Source of the DNA: a virus
Length of the DNA stretch: 31,682 nt
IMG/VR virus record: IMGVR_UViG_3300028287_000015
Location: 1 to 31,682 of that record
Strand: one strand, 5' to 3'
Shown here piece after piece: positions 22,040-28,611 of this stretch (positions within the stretch are counted from its first letter, which is position 1; each line of letters starts with the position of its first letter). The position numbers were made by a program, and so were the translations under genes. The notes below the pieces were generated by a model, which saw only the letters and a program-made list of their open reading frames with translations, did not search any database and was not told the DNA's origin.

Positions 22040-22042
22040 AGT

Positions 22043-22114
22043 TTAGTCTATAAATAACATTACTAATAAAACTATCACTCCAAGCAAGAACACTAATGCA
22101 ATTATATCAAACAT
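22043..22114 (-). CDS. 23-residue membrane microprotein
   Basis: A short ORF starting MFDIIALVFLLGVIVLLVML, a single hydrophobic helix. Its ATG overlaps the SET-domain gene's stop by 8 bases, and it ends 3 bases before the next ATG. It fills the only gap in a packed operon. A membrane-inserted regulator or orphan peptide is possible. Confidence 0.45.
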   Translation of the reverse strand: MFDIIALVFLLGVIVLLVMLFID

Positions 22115-22445
22115 TATACTTTCTATAATATACTGTTAGTTCTTCTCCCTTCTTTATTGGTTTAATTGCATACAGAGTACTTTCTATAAAATCACTCTTT
22201 AATCCAGTATCACAATCTACAGCAGTAGCTTTCCAATCGTGTATAAAGCAGTTAGGTGTTGAGCTATGGTTTAAAAAGCCACCCAAAGGTGTCCTAAATA
22301 ATTCTTCATAGTAAGGCGTATTAGGAAGTTCAATGTGTGTATATCCTAATTCATACCCTGCTTCTATATTTTGTGTCGCAAACACTCCAAGACCTTCTAT
22401 CTTACTTTTCTTTATGGTAACTTCTTCTGGTAATGGCTTATACAT
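22107..22445 (-). CDS. SET-domain protein (putative lysine methyltransferase)
   Basis: A 112-residue compact SET domain. SKIEGLGVFATQNIEAG (residues 14-30) is the N-terminal SAM-binding strand. GGFLNHSSTPNC (55-66) is the NHSxxPNC pseudoknot motif, and KKGEELTVYYRKY (98-110) is the C-terminal GEEL-x-x-Y-Y motif with the catalytic Tyr. No pre-SET or post-SET zinc site is present. Such domains transfer methyl groups to protein lysines; the target here could be a host or virion protein. It overlaps the DnaA-like gene before it by 8 bases and a microprotein after it. Confidence 0.82.
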   Translation of the reverse strand: MYKPLPEEVTIKKSKIEGLGVFATQNIEAGYELGYTHIELPNTPYYEELFRTPLGGFLNHSSTPNCFIHDWKATAVDCDTGLKSDFIESTLYAIKPIKKGEELTVYYRKYNV

Positions 22446-22839
22446 ATTGCTTAGTTATAAGGTTTCTATGTTCATTCAGTAGGGTTCTATGCTCGACCAG
22501 TAGGTCGGCATACTTATTCCGATAATACTTCTCCGGGTTAAGGTCCCGCTCTCTGGTCTTAGTGCATTTAGCTATAAGCTTATTGAGTTTGTCATATACC
22601 TCATACAAATTAATTTCATACTCGACAATCACGTCATCAAATATTTTGATTCCGTGAAGTACCGTTGCGTGATCTCTACCTACAGACATACCTATCTCAC
22701 TAAGCGAGCAGAACGTATGCTGTCTGCATAGTTTAAAGTATACAGCTCTAGCATATACTCTAGCTCTTAATCTACTAGGATGGCTTAAGTCTAAGTCAAG
22801 TTCCCTTTCGACAAGCTCTTTTATTTCTCTAACTTTCAT
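22438..22839 (-). CDS. DnaA domain IV-like DNA-binding protein without AAA+ module
   Basis: A 133-residue protein whose N-terminal 70 residues match DnaA domain IV. SRLRARVYARAVYFKLCRQ (22-40) is the helix with the basic loop. FCSLSEIGMSVGRDHATVLH (43-62) is the DnaA signature with RDHATVLHG, which reads DnaA boxes. Domains I-III, including the Walker motifs, are absent. The C-terminal 60 residues are a charged helix (YRNKYADLLVEHRTLLNEHRN). It could bind DnaA boxes in the phage origin or in the host chromosome, either to recruit or to block host DnaA. It overlaps both neighbours by 8-11 bases. Confidence 0.8.
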   Translation of the reverse strand: MKVREIKELVERELDLDLSHPSRLRARVYARAVYFKLCRQHTFCSLSEIGMSVGRDHATVLHGIKIFDDVIVEYEINLYEVYDKLNKLIAKCTKTRERDLNPEKYYRNKYADLLVEHRTLLNEHRNLITKQYV

Positions 22840-23083
22840 ATATATCTTTTTGTTTTTCTAGTTCTAATTCCACTCTATTAACTTCCAATTGTATTTCTTT
22901 TATAGTACACTTGTCTGCCTTCTCTAATGCTTTCTTTACACCAGCACAAGCTTCGTATAACTCTAAAGATTCAAAGTCCTTCATTTGGACTGATATCTCT
23001 TGATAGGTAACGCCCATCAGTAAATCAACCAAAGCAAGATAGTAATAGTTCAAAACCTCAAAGTCGTACTCTTCTTTAGTCAT
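22829..23083 (-). CDS. 84-residue helical hypothetical protein
   Basis: A small acidic protein starting MTKEEYDFEVLNYYYLALVD, with a C-terminal amphipathic helix (CTIKEIQLEVNRVELELEKQ) that could be a coiled coil. No family is recognised. It shares a base with the exonuclease-like gene stop at 23083 and overlaps the DnaA-like gene start by 11 bases, so it is made with both. It may bridge the two functionally, but this is speculation. Confidence 0.6.
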   Translation of the reverse strand: MTKEEYDFEVLNYYYLALVDLLMGVTYQEISVQMKDFESLELYEACAGVKKALEKADKCTIKEIQLEVNRVELELEKQKDIYES

Positions 23084-23883
23084 TATACAGTTCCGTGTAT
23101 ATACCTATTAAATATAACAGACTCTATTTCTTTGTCAGACTTTCCTAAGAAGTCTTCCTTATATCTGTCCGTACAAATGCGCACTTTCTCTTCTCCAGAC
23201 TCGAAGCACTCTTCGGAGGCTTCGTATACTCCAATTCTACCAGTAACCTTTTCTACAACTAAGAAAGTAAATCTCTCTACATTAAATAGCTCTCTGTATA
23301 TATATGGTTGCATATCATAATTGTATTTGCTTTTATATCTAGGATTCCAATTGTCTAATGATGCGGCAGTCTTTAGGTCTACTATATGATTGTTTTTTAA
23401 GTAGTCAGCCTTCCCCCTAAAAGGTATCCCATTTATAAGCCCTATAGATGGCACTTCCTCTAGACCTCCCTGTAATAAGCTAGAAGCATATTCACACCTG
23501 TCTAGAGACTTCTTTTTCAATGCCCTCATAAAATAGAAGTGCTTTAGCAACACAACTTCCTTATCGGATTCTTCAGCACGCTCCTTAAAGGCTTTAGTCT
23601 GAGACTGAGCATCAAAAAACTCATACCGCTGTTCAAGATTCTCTGGTTCTAAAGTAAGCATATGAAAAATACTCCCCTGCAACAAAGCATCAGTTTGTTT
23701 GCTTTTTGTTGTTAAAGACTGGTAGTATGATATAGAAGACTTTAGCAGCTCTTTACAGGCGGATGAAGATAAAGCCGCTTTGCTTAAGTGACCAAAGTAA
23801 AATGGATCCGAATCCATATTGGATATAAGTTCGTCCTTATCCCAGGTTATTCCGTCTAGCAATGTTATTGTATCGTTGCTCAT
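23083..23883 (-). CDS. PD-(D/E)XK exonuclease, RecE/YqaJ-like
   Basis: A 266-residue nuclease. LLQGSIFHMLTLEP (67-80) is the helical motif with an acidic or His residue that opens these enzymes. GIPFRGKADYL (152-162) and IVDLKTAAS (167-175) give the D-x(8)-DLK core (Asp160, Asp169, Lys171), and YDMQPYIYRE (189-198) is the QxxxY-type helix. Such enzymes chew 5' ends of double-stranded DNA so that an annealing protein, here ERF at 28612-29166, can pair the strands. It lies in the recombination region but apart from ERF. Length is normal for single-domain viral exonucleases. Confidence 0.78.
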   Translation of the reverse strand: MSNDTITLLDGITWDKDELISNMDSDPFYFGHLSKAALSSSACKELLKSSISYYQSLTTKSKQTDALLQGSIFHMLTLEPENLEQRYEFFDAQSQTKAFKERAEESDKEVVLLKHFYFMRALKKKSLDRCEYASSLLQGGLEEVPSIGLINGIPFRGKADYLKNNHIVDLKTAASLDNWNPRYKSKYNYDMQPYIYRELFNVERFTFLVVEKVTGRIGVYEASEECFESGEEKVRICTDRYKEDFLGKSDKEIESVIFNRYIHGTV

Positions 23884-23923
23884 ATAATTTTATTTTCAAG
23901 CAAGATAATAAACATTTTGTTAA

Positions 23924-24172
23924 CTACGAAATAGATTTAGGTTTTTCTTCGTAATAAGCCTTTAGTAGATATCCGTCTATTGGACTGATGTTGGATATAG
24001 ATTTATAGATTAACTTGCTAATAGACTTAACATCCTTTCGCTCCGTAGCAGTAGAGTCTGTCCCTAGGTTTGTGTAGAGATCGCGATCAATCTCCAGCAA
24101 AGCATCTACTTTCTTCTGAACAGACCAGGTTCTGTAACCTACTATTTTTTGTATTCTGTCTCTAGTATTCAT
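23924..24172 (-). CDS. 82-residue hypothetical protein
   Basis: The start at 24172 (MNTRDRIQKIVGYRTWSVQK) is chosen over an upstream Met because it overlaps the previous stop as ATGA. The upstream part is a shadow of the previous gene. The body is helical (KKVDALLEIDRDLYTNLG) and the end basic (YYEEKPKSIS). No family is recognised. It is followed by a 40-base gap with an A/T-rich leader before the exonuclease gene. Confidence 0.55.
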   Translation of the reverse strand: MNTRDRIQKIVGYRTWSVQKKVDALLEIDRDLYTNLGTDSTATERKDVKSISKLIYKSISNISPIDGYLLKAYYEEKPKSIS

Positions 24173-24429
24173 CTCTGTTTCCTTAACTTCTGTATGTATA
24201 GAGCTGCATCGAGCAGCTCCTCTTGGAGTTCCCTTAACCATACATAGAATCCATCCGGGTTATCTTGTAAGGTCATCCCATACTCCTTTATCCCACGCTG
24301 ACTGCGTTTGTCCATAATCTCCTTCACCTCCTCCACAATAGGATCCGTTTTAATCGGATCCCTTCTGGCGGTTGTGTTAGTGTTATACTGTTCTCTGTCT
24401 AAAAAATACTTGCTTACTGAATCTCCCAT
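24169..24429 (-). CDS. 86-residue helical protein, possibly MazG-like
   Basis: The product has DPIVEEVKEIMDKRSQRGIKEYG in the middle and WLRELQEELLDAALYIQKLRKQR at the end. The E-E-L-x-D pattern within a helix (ELQEELLDAALY) resembles the metal-binding helix of all-alpha NTP pyrophosphohydrolases of the MazG type, which phages use to lower alarmone or modified nucleotide levels. It is much shorter than a full MazG domain, so the link is weak. It overlaps the next gene as ATGA and lies 3 bases after a nuclease-like gene. Confidence 0.6.
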   Translation of the reverse strand: MGDSVSKYFLDREQYNTNTTARRDPIKTDPIVEEVKEIMDKRSQRGIKEYGMTLQDNPDGFYVWLRELQEELLDAALYIQKLRKQR

Positions 24430-24432
24430 AAC

Positions 24433-24864
24433 TTATAAATATGAATAGCAATGCTTATCGTGAATAGATATATTAGCTACCAGCTTGTCTACCTTTGCTG
24501 TGTTCTTAAATTGTGTTGTCTTGTTGTGTTTCTGCACAAACCACTCAGGCTTAATCCTGAGCAGGTTGAAGCAGTAAATCCCTTTTGGGGTTGAGCATAT
24601 GTACATAGGAACCTCTAGGTTCTCGTGGGCCTTATCTACCATATAGTCGTACTTAGATTTCTCTATAAGTAAAGTATCGTAGTGTGCGCCCCTGCACTTA
24701 AGCTCAATCCTATGATTTAAGTGAGCTGAATAACAATCCCACCTGCTCATCTTATCTTCTGACTTAACTAAATCAACATAATTGGAGAGTTTAATTTGGC
24801 TGAATAGATCAGCCTCATTATACTCACCAATAGGTTTATCGACTATGTTATCCCAGATATTCAT
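24433..24864 (-). CDS. PD-(D/E)XK nuclease-like protein
   Basis: A 143-residue protein. RWDCYSAHLNHRIELKCRGA (41-60) shows an Asp43, then E54-L-K56 on the next strand, the D-x(10)-ExK core of this superfamily. DTLLIEKSKYDYM (63-75) is the following helix, and VPMYICSTPKGIYCFNL gives later strands. The pattern is typical of small phage nucleases of unknown substrate; a resolvase, a restriction-like enzyme or an inactive fold is possible. An acidic residue before Asp43 is not certain. It overlaps the gene before it by 17 bases. Confidence 0.65.
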   Translation of the reverse strand: MNIWDNIVDKPIGEYNEADLFSQIKLSNYVDLVKSEDKMSRWDCYSAHLNHRIELKCRGAHYDTLLIEKSKYDYMVDKAHENLEVPMYICSTPKGIYCFNLLRIKPEWFVQKHNKTTQFKNTAKVDKLVANISIHDKHCYSYL

Positions 24865-25264
24865 TATATACTGACTCTAACTTATTATAGACCCCGTTGA
24901 TAAAGCAACTACTACAACCAGACATTTCTCTTTTTTCATTGAAAACCCTATTGTAAATATCTAGAAGCTCCTTTTGTGTTGTGGGGCTTATACTAGAATT
25001 AGACTTTGCAAAGAATGCTTTAAGATAATCAAACTCAGGCTCTGTCAAACAGTTGGGCTTCTGATAAGAAAACATCTTGTTCAGCTTTTCCTTACGCTCA
25101 TCACATCCACAGTCCTTACCATCCGCAAACATCTCCACTACCTTCTTTATTCCGGTAGCCTTAGTAATCTTCTCTACTGTATCACCAAGGCCTTCTGAGG
25201 CCTTTTGGTGATTCTTAACCCATTCTTTATAGGCTTTGGTCCTTTTGTCTTTAGGTGCTTCCAT
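24848..25264 (-). CDS. 138-residue protein with CGC and CSSC motifs
   Basis: The product contains GLGDTVEKITKATGIKK, then DCGCDERKEKLNKMF near residue 52 and a C-terminal GCSSCFINGVYNKLE near 115. The TxxTGIKKxV...DCGCDxRKExLN pattern is common in Bacteroidota phages without a known role. Four Cys (two pairs about 65 residues apart) could bind one zinc. It starts 2 bases after the sigma-like gene's stop and could act with it, but no helix-turn-helix is seen. Confidence 0.65.
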   Translation of the reverse strand: MEAPKDKRTKAYKEWVKNHQKASEGLGDTVEKITKATGIKKVVEMFADGKDCGCDERKEKLNKMFSYQKPNCLTEPEFDYLKAFFAKSNSSISPTTQKELLDIYNRVFNEKREMSGCSSCFINGVYNKLESVYNEYLG

Positions 25265-25266
25265 AA

Positions 25267-25839
25267 TTATATTTTATCAAAATCTCCGTTTTTAAAATCC
25301 TCCCAGTCCTCCAGGAGCTCGTTATTAATCTTTACCTTATAGTTCTTACAACTATTAAATATTGAGGTTAAGGATATGTTTGTTTTGCTAGCGATATCCC
25401 TCATAGACATATCGCTTCTGTAATATAAAGCAAACAGCTTCTGGTCATACCAATAGTCCCAATCCTCAACCACCTTCATCAGTTTGTCAAACAGTCTGTC
25501 GTGAGCCTCTATAGCCTCCATCTCTTTCACATCGTATGTTACCTGGTTATTTATATGCAGAAAATCTGCCGAGTAATCAGACAGATCTTCTAAATAAACA
25601 GTACCATTCTTAGCTTTGTAAGTCCTTGCACTCATCCACATATTCCTTATAGTGGTCCATATGTAGAACCTATTGATTGTGCCAGTATCTTTGTAGTAAA
25701 CCTTGCTTTCGTCCTTTACATACCTATGCAGCCGAAGATACATCTCCTGGATTAAATCCTCGGCAAGGGAGGGTGGCACTCCCATATTCAACGCCATAGC
25801 CAACCAAAGCTCGTGCTTTCTACCAAGATCTTCTAACAC
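25267..25839 (-). CDS. ECF-like RNA polymerase sigma factor
   Basis: A 190-residue protein with sigma region 2 features: SLAEDLIQEMYLRLHRY (24-40), the AEDLxQE core-binding helix, and RFYIWTTIRNMWMSARTYK (57-75), the -10 reading helix. Region 4 follows: YWYDQKLFALYYRSDMSMRD (129-148), then IASKTNISLTSIFNSCK, a helix-turn-helix that reads a -35 element. Phage sigma factors redirect host RNA polymerase to late promoters. The start is a GTG at 25839 that overlaps the previous TAG. Several late genes here lack TAnnTTTG boxes, which fits a phage-specific sigma. Confidence 0.75.
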   Translation of the reverse strand: MLEDLGRKHELWLAMALNMGVPPSLAEDLIQEMYLRLHRYVKDESKVYYKDTGTINRFYIWTTIRNMWMSARTYKAKNGTVYLEDLSDYSADFLHINNQVTYDVKEMEAIEAHDRLFDKLMKVVEDWDYWYDQKLFALYYRSDMSMRDIASKTNISLTSIFNSCKNYKVKINNELLEDWEDFKNGDFDKI

Positions 25840-25991
25840 TATCCCTGAACAGGTATATAAAGAGCAAAGAACCCAAGCTGGACTCTAATGATATTTATTG
25901 TGTCTAAATCTCCTCCTCCTTCTACGTCAATGTCCGTAAGATAATCTAAGCCAAAAGCAAAGCCCATTATCCATTCAAAATCTATCCCCAT
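25839..25991 (-). CDS. 50-residue acidic protein before the sigma gene
   Basis: The product starts MGIDFEWIMGFAFGLDYLTD and continues IDVEGGGDLDTINIIR to an aliphatic end. Its start overlaps the previous small ORF by 10 bases, and its TAG overlaps the sigma GTG start. Such coupling supports translation. A hydrophobic start with an acidic centre is familiar from small flavobacterial phage proteins of unknown function. An anti-sigma or membrane role is possible but not shown. Confidence 0.55.
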   Translation of the reverse strand: MGIDFEWIMGFAFGLDYLTDIDVEGGGDLDTINIIRVQLGFFALYIPVQG

Positions 25992-26098
25992 AACTTATCA
26001 AATATTTTTATTGCAACCGTAAAAAATACTACACTCCATATTACGGATACTGTTAAACAAATCATTCTAATTAACGTATTCGTTAAGAATCTCTTCAT
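25982..26098 (-). CDS. 38-residue membrane microprotein
   Basis: A short ORF with a basic N-terminus (MKRFLTNTLIRM), a hydrophobic helix (ICLTVSVIWSVVFFTVAI) and a basic end (KIFDKLWG). This is a normal layout for a single-span membrane peptide. It overlaps the next start by 10 bases and begins 28 bases after the RusA stop. Confidence 0.5.
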   Translation of the reverse strand: MKRFLTNTLIRMICLTVSVIWSVVFFTVAIKIFDKLWG

Positions 26099-26125
26099 TT
26101 TGTTATAAATTTAACATATTGTTGT

Positions 26126-26539
26126 TTAATAAACAAATTTTACCTTTATGCAATCAGAATCGCTGTAGTACTTCTTCATTTGTTTTATCTCTACAATGTT
26201 TTGATCCTGTTCATAAATGAGTCCCTCCAAAGCATCAAAGAATGCTTTGTTGAGGTTATCCTGTAAGTCTGGCTTTGTTGTTTTAGGTGTCTGACCTATC
26301 CTTCTTTTCTTAGGTGTAGCCTTAGGATATGCGTAACTATATTCAATATATTCCACAAAAATTGGTGTTCCCGCTTCTATTATAACGAAATTATCGGGTA
26401 ACTGTTCCGAAACTAACGTCACAATGTACTTCTGGTAATCAACAATTTTCTTTGGTTTGTACTTAATTCCATTCCTCCCAATCCTAAATGATTGGTGAGG
26501 TTGAGCCCTGATGTTGAGCTTAAATATTAGTTCGTTCAT
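26126..26539 (-). CDS. rusA: RusA-family Holliday junction resolvase
   Basis: A 137-residue protein. The signature TTKPDLQDNLNKAFFDALEG (residues 87-106) holds the KPD-x-D-N-x-x-K metal-binding core (Asp91, Asp94, Lys98), and IYEQDQNIVEIKQMKKYY follows with Asp112. RusA dimers cut four-way DNA junctions symmetrically. It therefore resolves the branched DNA made by ERF and exonuclease recombination before packaging. Length is normal for the family. It overlaps the ATPase gene by 4 bases (ATGA). Confidence 0.88.
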   Translation of the reverse strand: MNELIFKLNIRAQPHQSFRIGRNGIKYKPKKIVDYQKYIVTLVSEQLPDNFVIIEAGTPIFVEYIEYSYAYPKATPKKRRIGQTPKTTKPDLQDNLNKAFFDALEGLIYEQDQNIVEIKQMKKYYSDSDCIKVKFVY

Positions 26540-27366
26540 AAGTTTATGTAGCTTCCCTCGGCTAAGAGGTCAATTTGTTTATCTATGTAAGGTATTCCAT
26601 TTTTTATTCTAAAGCTGAATTTGTCGAAGGGCTGACCTCTACTCCTCATACAACTGACTATGGTGATGTCATCATCTTCCTCGTCCACCTTTACTGATAT
26701 TTGTGTTTCAGTCTTCTTCTCTAAGAACGATCCTAAGTGGCCAGTAGGCTTCATTGAATTGTAATTAGAGTGAATAACAGTAATGATATGTATCTTTAAT
26801 TCCTTGGTCCATTTCATTAAGTACTGGACAAGTTCATTGCTAGCATTTATATCATTAACATCGTTTATAAGGTCAGCTATTCCGTCTATAATTACCAAAC
26901 CTAGATTATCCACTTTGTTAATGTGCCAATCTATAAACTCAAGTCTCTCTTGTGGAGTGTATTCTCTTAGAGAGTAGGGCTTGTATGTATCAAGCCCTCC
27001 AGCCATTTTATCTATCCGACCAAATACTCTTTGAGCGTGAAACTCTCCTTGCTCAGTATCATAGTGAATAGTCATCTTGCCATCACTATGACCAAGCATT
27101 CTTTCAGAATATTGATTAGATCCGGAAATATAAGCACTAGCCATAAGAGAAACCAAGAAAGTCTTACGACTCTTTGGGGGAGCCTGTATGAAGCTAAAAT
27201 TGCCATATGTACCCACACATATAGGCAAGTCCCTTTCGCCGCCCGTAGACCCCATAGAAATGGCTACAGGAGGATAGTCAACCTCCTTCTTAGGATCCAC
27301 ATAGGCATCCTTAAGAATTTGCTCAAACTTCTTGTTGTGATCTAGCTCTAATTCTTGATATGGCAT
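26536..27366 (-). CDS. RecA-fold ATPase, RepA-helicase-like
   Basis: A 276-residue ATPase. The P-loop region is QAPPKSRKTF (61-70), a variant in which Arg replaces the Gly before the Lys, typical of phage RepA/AAA_25-type proteins. Walker B is LGLVIIDGIADL (155-166), and the conserved HIITVIHSN strand follows near 195. The C-terminus has SCMRSRGQPFDKFSFRI. These proteins act as hexameric replicative helicases or helicase loaders. No polymerase or primase is visible, so the phage probably borrows the host replisome. It overlaps both neighbours. Confidence 0.78.
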   Translation of the reverse strand: MPYQELELDHNKKFEQILKDAYVDPKKEVDYPPVAISMGSTGGERDLPICVGTYGNFSFIQAPPKSRKTFLVSLMASAYISGSNQYSERMLGHSDGKMTIHYDTEQGEFHAQRVFGRIDKMAGGLDTYKPYSLREYTPQERLEFIDWHINKVDNLGLVIIDGIADLINDVNDINASNELVQYLMKWTKELKIHIITVIHSNYNSMKPTGHLGSFLEKKTETQISVKVDEEDDDITIVSCMRSRGQPFDKFSFRIKNGIPYIDKQIDLLAEGSYINL

Positions 27367-27772
27367 CTGGCCTTGTGTTATCTTTTATAATACTTTCTAC
27401 TAATTGTCTGATGAAGCCTTGGTGTTCTTCTACAGAATCCCCATCGGGATTCATAAGAAACAGATCAACTGCTAGGGTCTGCTCCCACATTGACCTATCA
27501 GTTCTGATTATCTGTTCTATTTTAGATATAACCCTATGCGTAAAGAAATCTGAGGTGGCTTGGCTATCGCCAATCCTTAGGCTGAACACCTGAACAAAGG
27601 CCCAAGTTGCAAACCTATACAGAAATCTGCTTCTGTACTCTTCAATAGATTCGTTATAATTCAATTCTTTGATAAGCTCGTTTAGAGCTTCTCTATCTCT
27701 ATTAGAAGGTTTAATGCTGTTTTGTTTTAGCCTATACGTTAAGTGATCTAGGCTTCTGTAAATTTGGTTCAT
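27323..27772 (-). CDS. 149-residue helical hypothetical protein of the replication cluster
   Basis: The product is all-helical, with RDREALNELIKELNYNE, FLYRFATWAFVQVFSLRIG and a long charged C-terminal helix (GFIRQLVESIIKDNTRPD). No catalytic motif is seen. It overlaps the ATPase start by 44 bases, a large overlap that implies close coupling. It may be a helicase partner or loader domain, inferred from the coupling alone. Confidence 0.6.
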   Translation of the reverse strand: MNQIYRSLDHLTYRLKQNSIKPSNRDREALNELIKELNYNESIEEYRSRFLYRFATWAFVQVFSLRIGDSQATSDFFTHRVISKIEQIIRTDRSMWEQTLAVDLFLMNPDGDSVEEHQGFIRQLVESIIKDNTRPDAISRIRARSQQEV

Positions 27773-27777
27773 ATGTT

Positions 27778-28281
27778 TTACATTTTAGCTTTATTCAAAA
27801 TATACCACAAAGTCCCCCCGCTACTTATCCCAAACTTATCTTTAGTCTTATTATATGAATTGCCAGAAGCCTTGTAAAAGTCCCTAACCTCTTTAGTGTT
27901 ATATTTCTTGGTTTTAGCGGAAGCTTTTCTTGCTTGAGCGACACGGTCTTCTTTAGGTCTATCCATCATATTTTCCTTGTGTGTTCCTAAAGCAATATTG
28001 TCTTCTGAGTTATTTTTATTATTACCATCTAAGTGGCGAACCAGTATACCTTTACTATAAATAGCATTACCGTACTTTTGATAAGCTTGAAGTCTGTGAG
28101 CATATATTATAATATACTTTCCTTTCTTTTTAGTCCCAACCCTTATATATCCTTGCGTGTCTGAGTTGGTTATAACTTGGCCTCTTAGACCATACATAGT
28201 GCCTTCAGGGGTTACTGTATACCCTTTATCGTGAGCAAATTTTTCGTTTCTACTAAAAGTTTCTTTGTTATGTGATATCAT
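27778..28281 (-). CDS. HNH endonuclease, free-standing homing type
   Basis: A 167-residue protein. A beta-rich N-terminus with GYIRVGTKKKGKYIIIYAHRLQ (44-65) precedes the HNH core: VRHLDGNNKNNSEDN (81-95) with His83 and Asn residues, then IALGTHKENMMD. The C-terminus (KKYNTKEVRDFYKASGNSYN onward) looks like a DNA-binding helix-turn-helix of the NUMOD type. This is the usual form of a selfish homing enzyme. It stands between the SSB candidate and the ATPase cluster, preceded by a terminator, which suggests later insertion. No intron is seen around it. Confidence 0.85.
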   Translation of the reverse strand: MISHNKETFSRNEKFAHDKGYTVTPEGTMYGLRGQVITNSDTQGYIRVGTKKKGKYIIIYAHRLQAYQKYGNAIYSKGILVRHLDGNNKNNSEDNIALGTHKENMMDRPKEDRVAQARKASAKTKKYNTKEVRDFYKASGNSYNKTKDKFGISSGGTLWYILNKAKM

Positions 28282-28298
28282 AGTTTATTTGGTTTAGC

Positions 28299-28326
28299 AA
28301 AAAAAAGGGAAGACTTTCGACTTCCC
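28299..28326 (-). terminator. rho-independent terminator
   Basis: Arms GGGAAG (28326-28321) and CTTCCC (28312-28307) with a GAAA-containing loop are followed on the minus strand by eight T residues. It ends the ERF/SSB unit 20 bases after the SSB candidate stop and 18 bases before the HNH gene. Confidence 0.85.
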
Positions 28327-28346
28327 TCTTCTTCTAACATTAATAA

Positions 28347-28604
28347 TTAAAAATCAAGATCACCGGTTTCAATTTCGGCTTTCTTCTCCTGCTTGTCTGC
28401 TACGTTAATAGCACCATCAGTCCAAACAACCTTACCGTTACCGATAAAGCTTCTGTCTTCCTTAGCATCTCTCTGCTCTTTGGTTTGTTCCGCCCATACA
28501 GAGACATTCTTTCCGTACTCATTAGTGTTGTCGTAAATCTTAACAGTAACATTTTTATACTTACCGTCTTTACCTTTTAATCCTAGTGATAGTAGTGCAC
28601 TCAT
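28347..28604 (-). CDS. single-strand DNA-binding protein candidate
   Basis: An 85-residue protein with beta-rich sequence (KNVTVKIYDNTNEYGKNVSVWAEQ, FIGNGKVVWTDG) and an acidic tail ending ETGDLDF. A short acidic C-terminus with a terminal Phe is a hallmark of single-strand DNA-binding proteins that recruit partners. At 85 residues it is shorter than a bacterial SSB but in the range of phage OB-fold proteins. It follows the ERF gene by 7 bases and is followed by a terminator, so the two form one unit. The identification is by tail and context, not by an OB signature. Confidence 0.45.
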   Translation of the reverse strand: MSALLSLGLKGKDGKYKNVTVKIYDNTNEYGKNVSVWAEQTKEQRDAKEDRSFIGNGKVVWTDGAINVADKQEKKAEIETGDLDF

Positions 28605-28611
28605 AGTTTAT

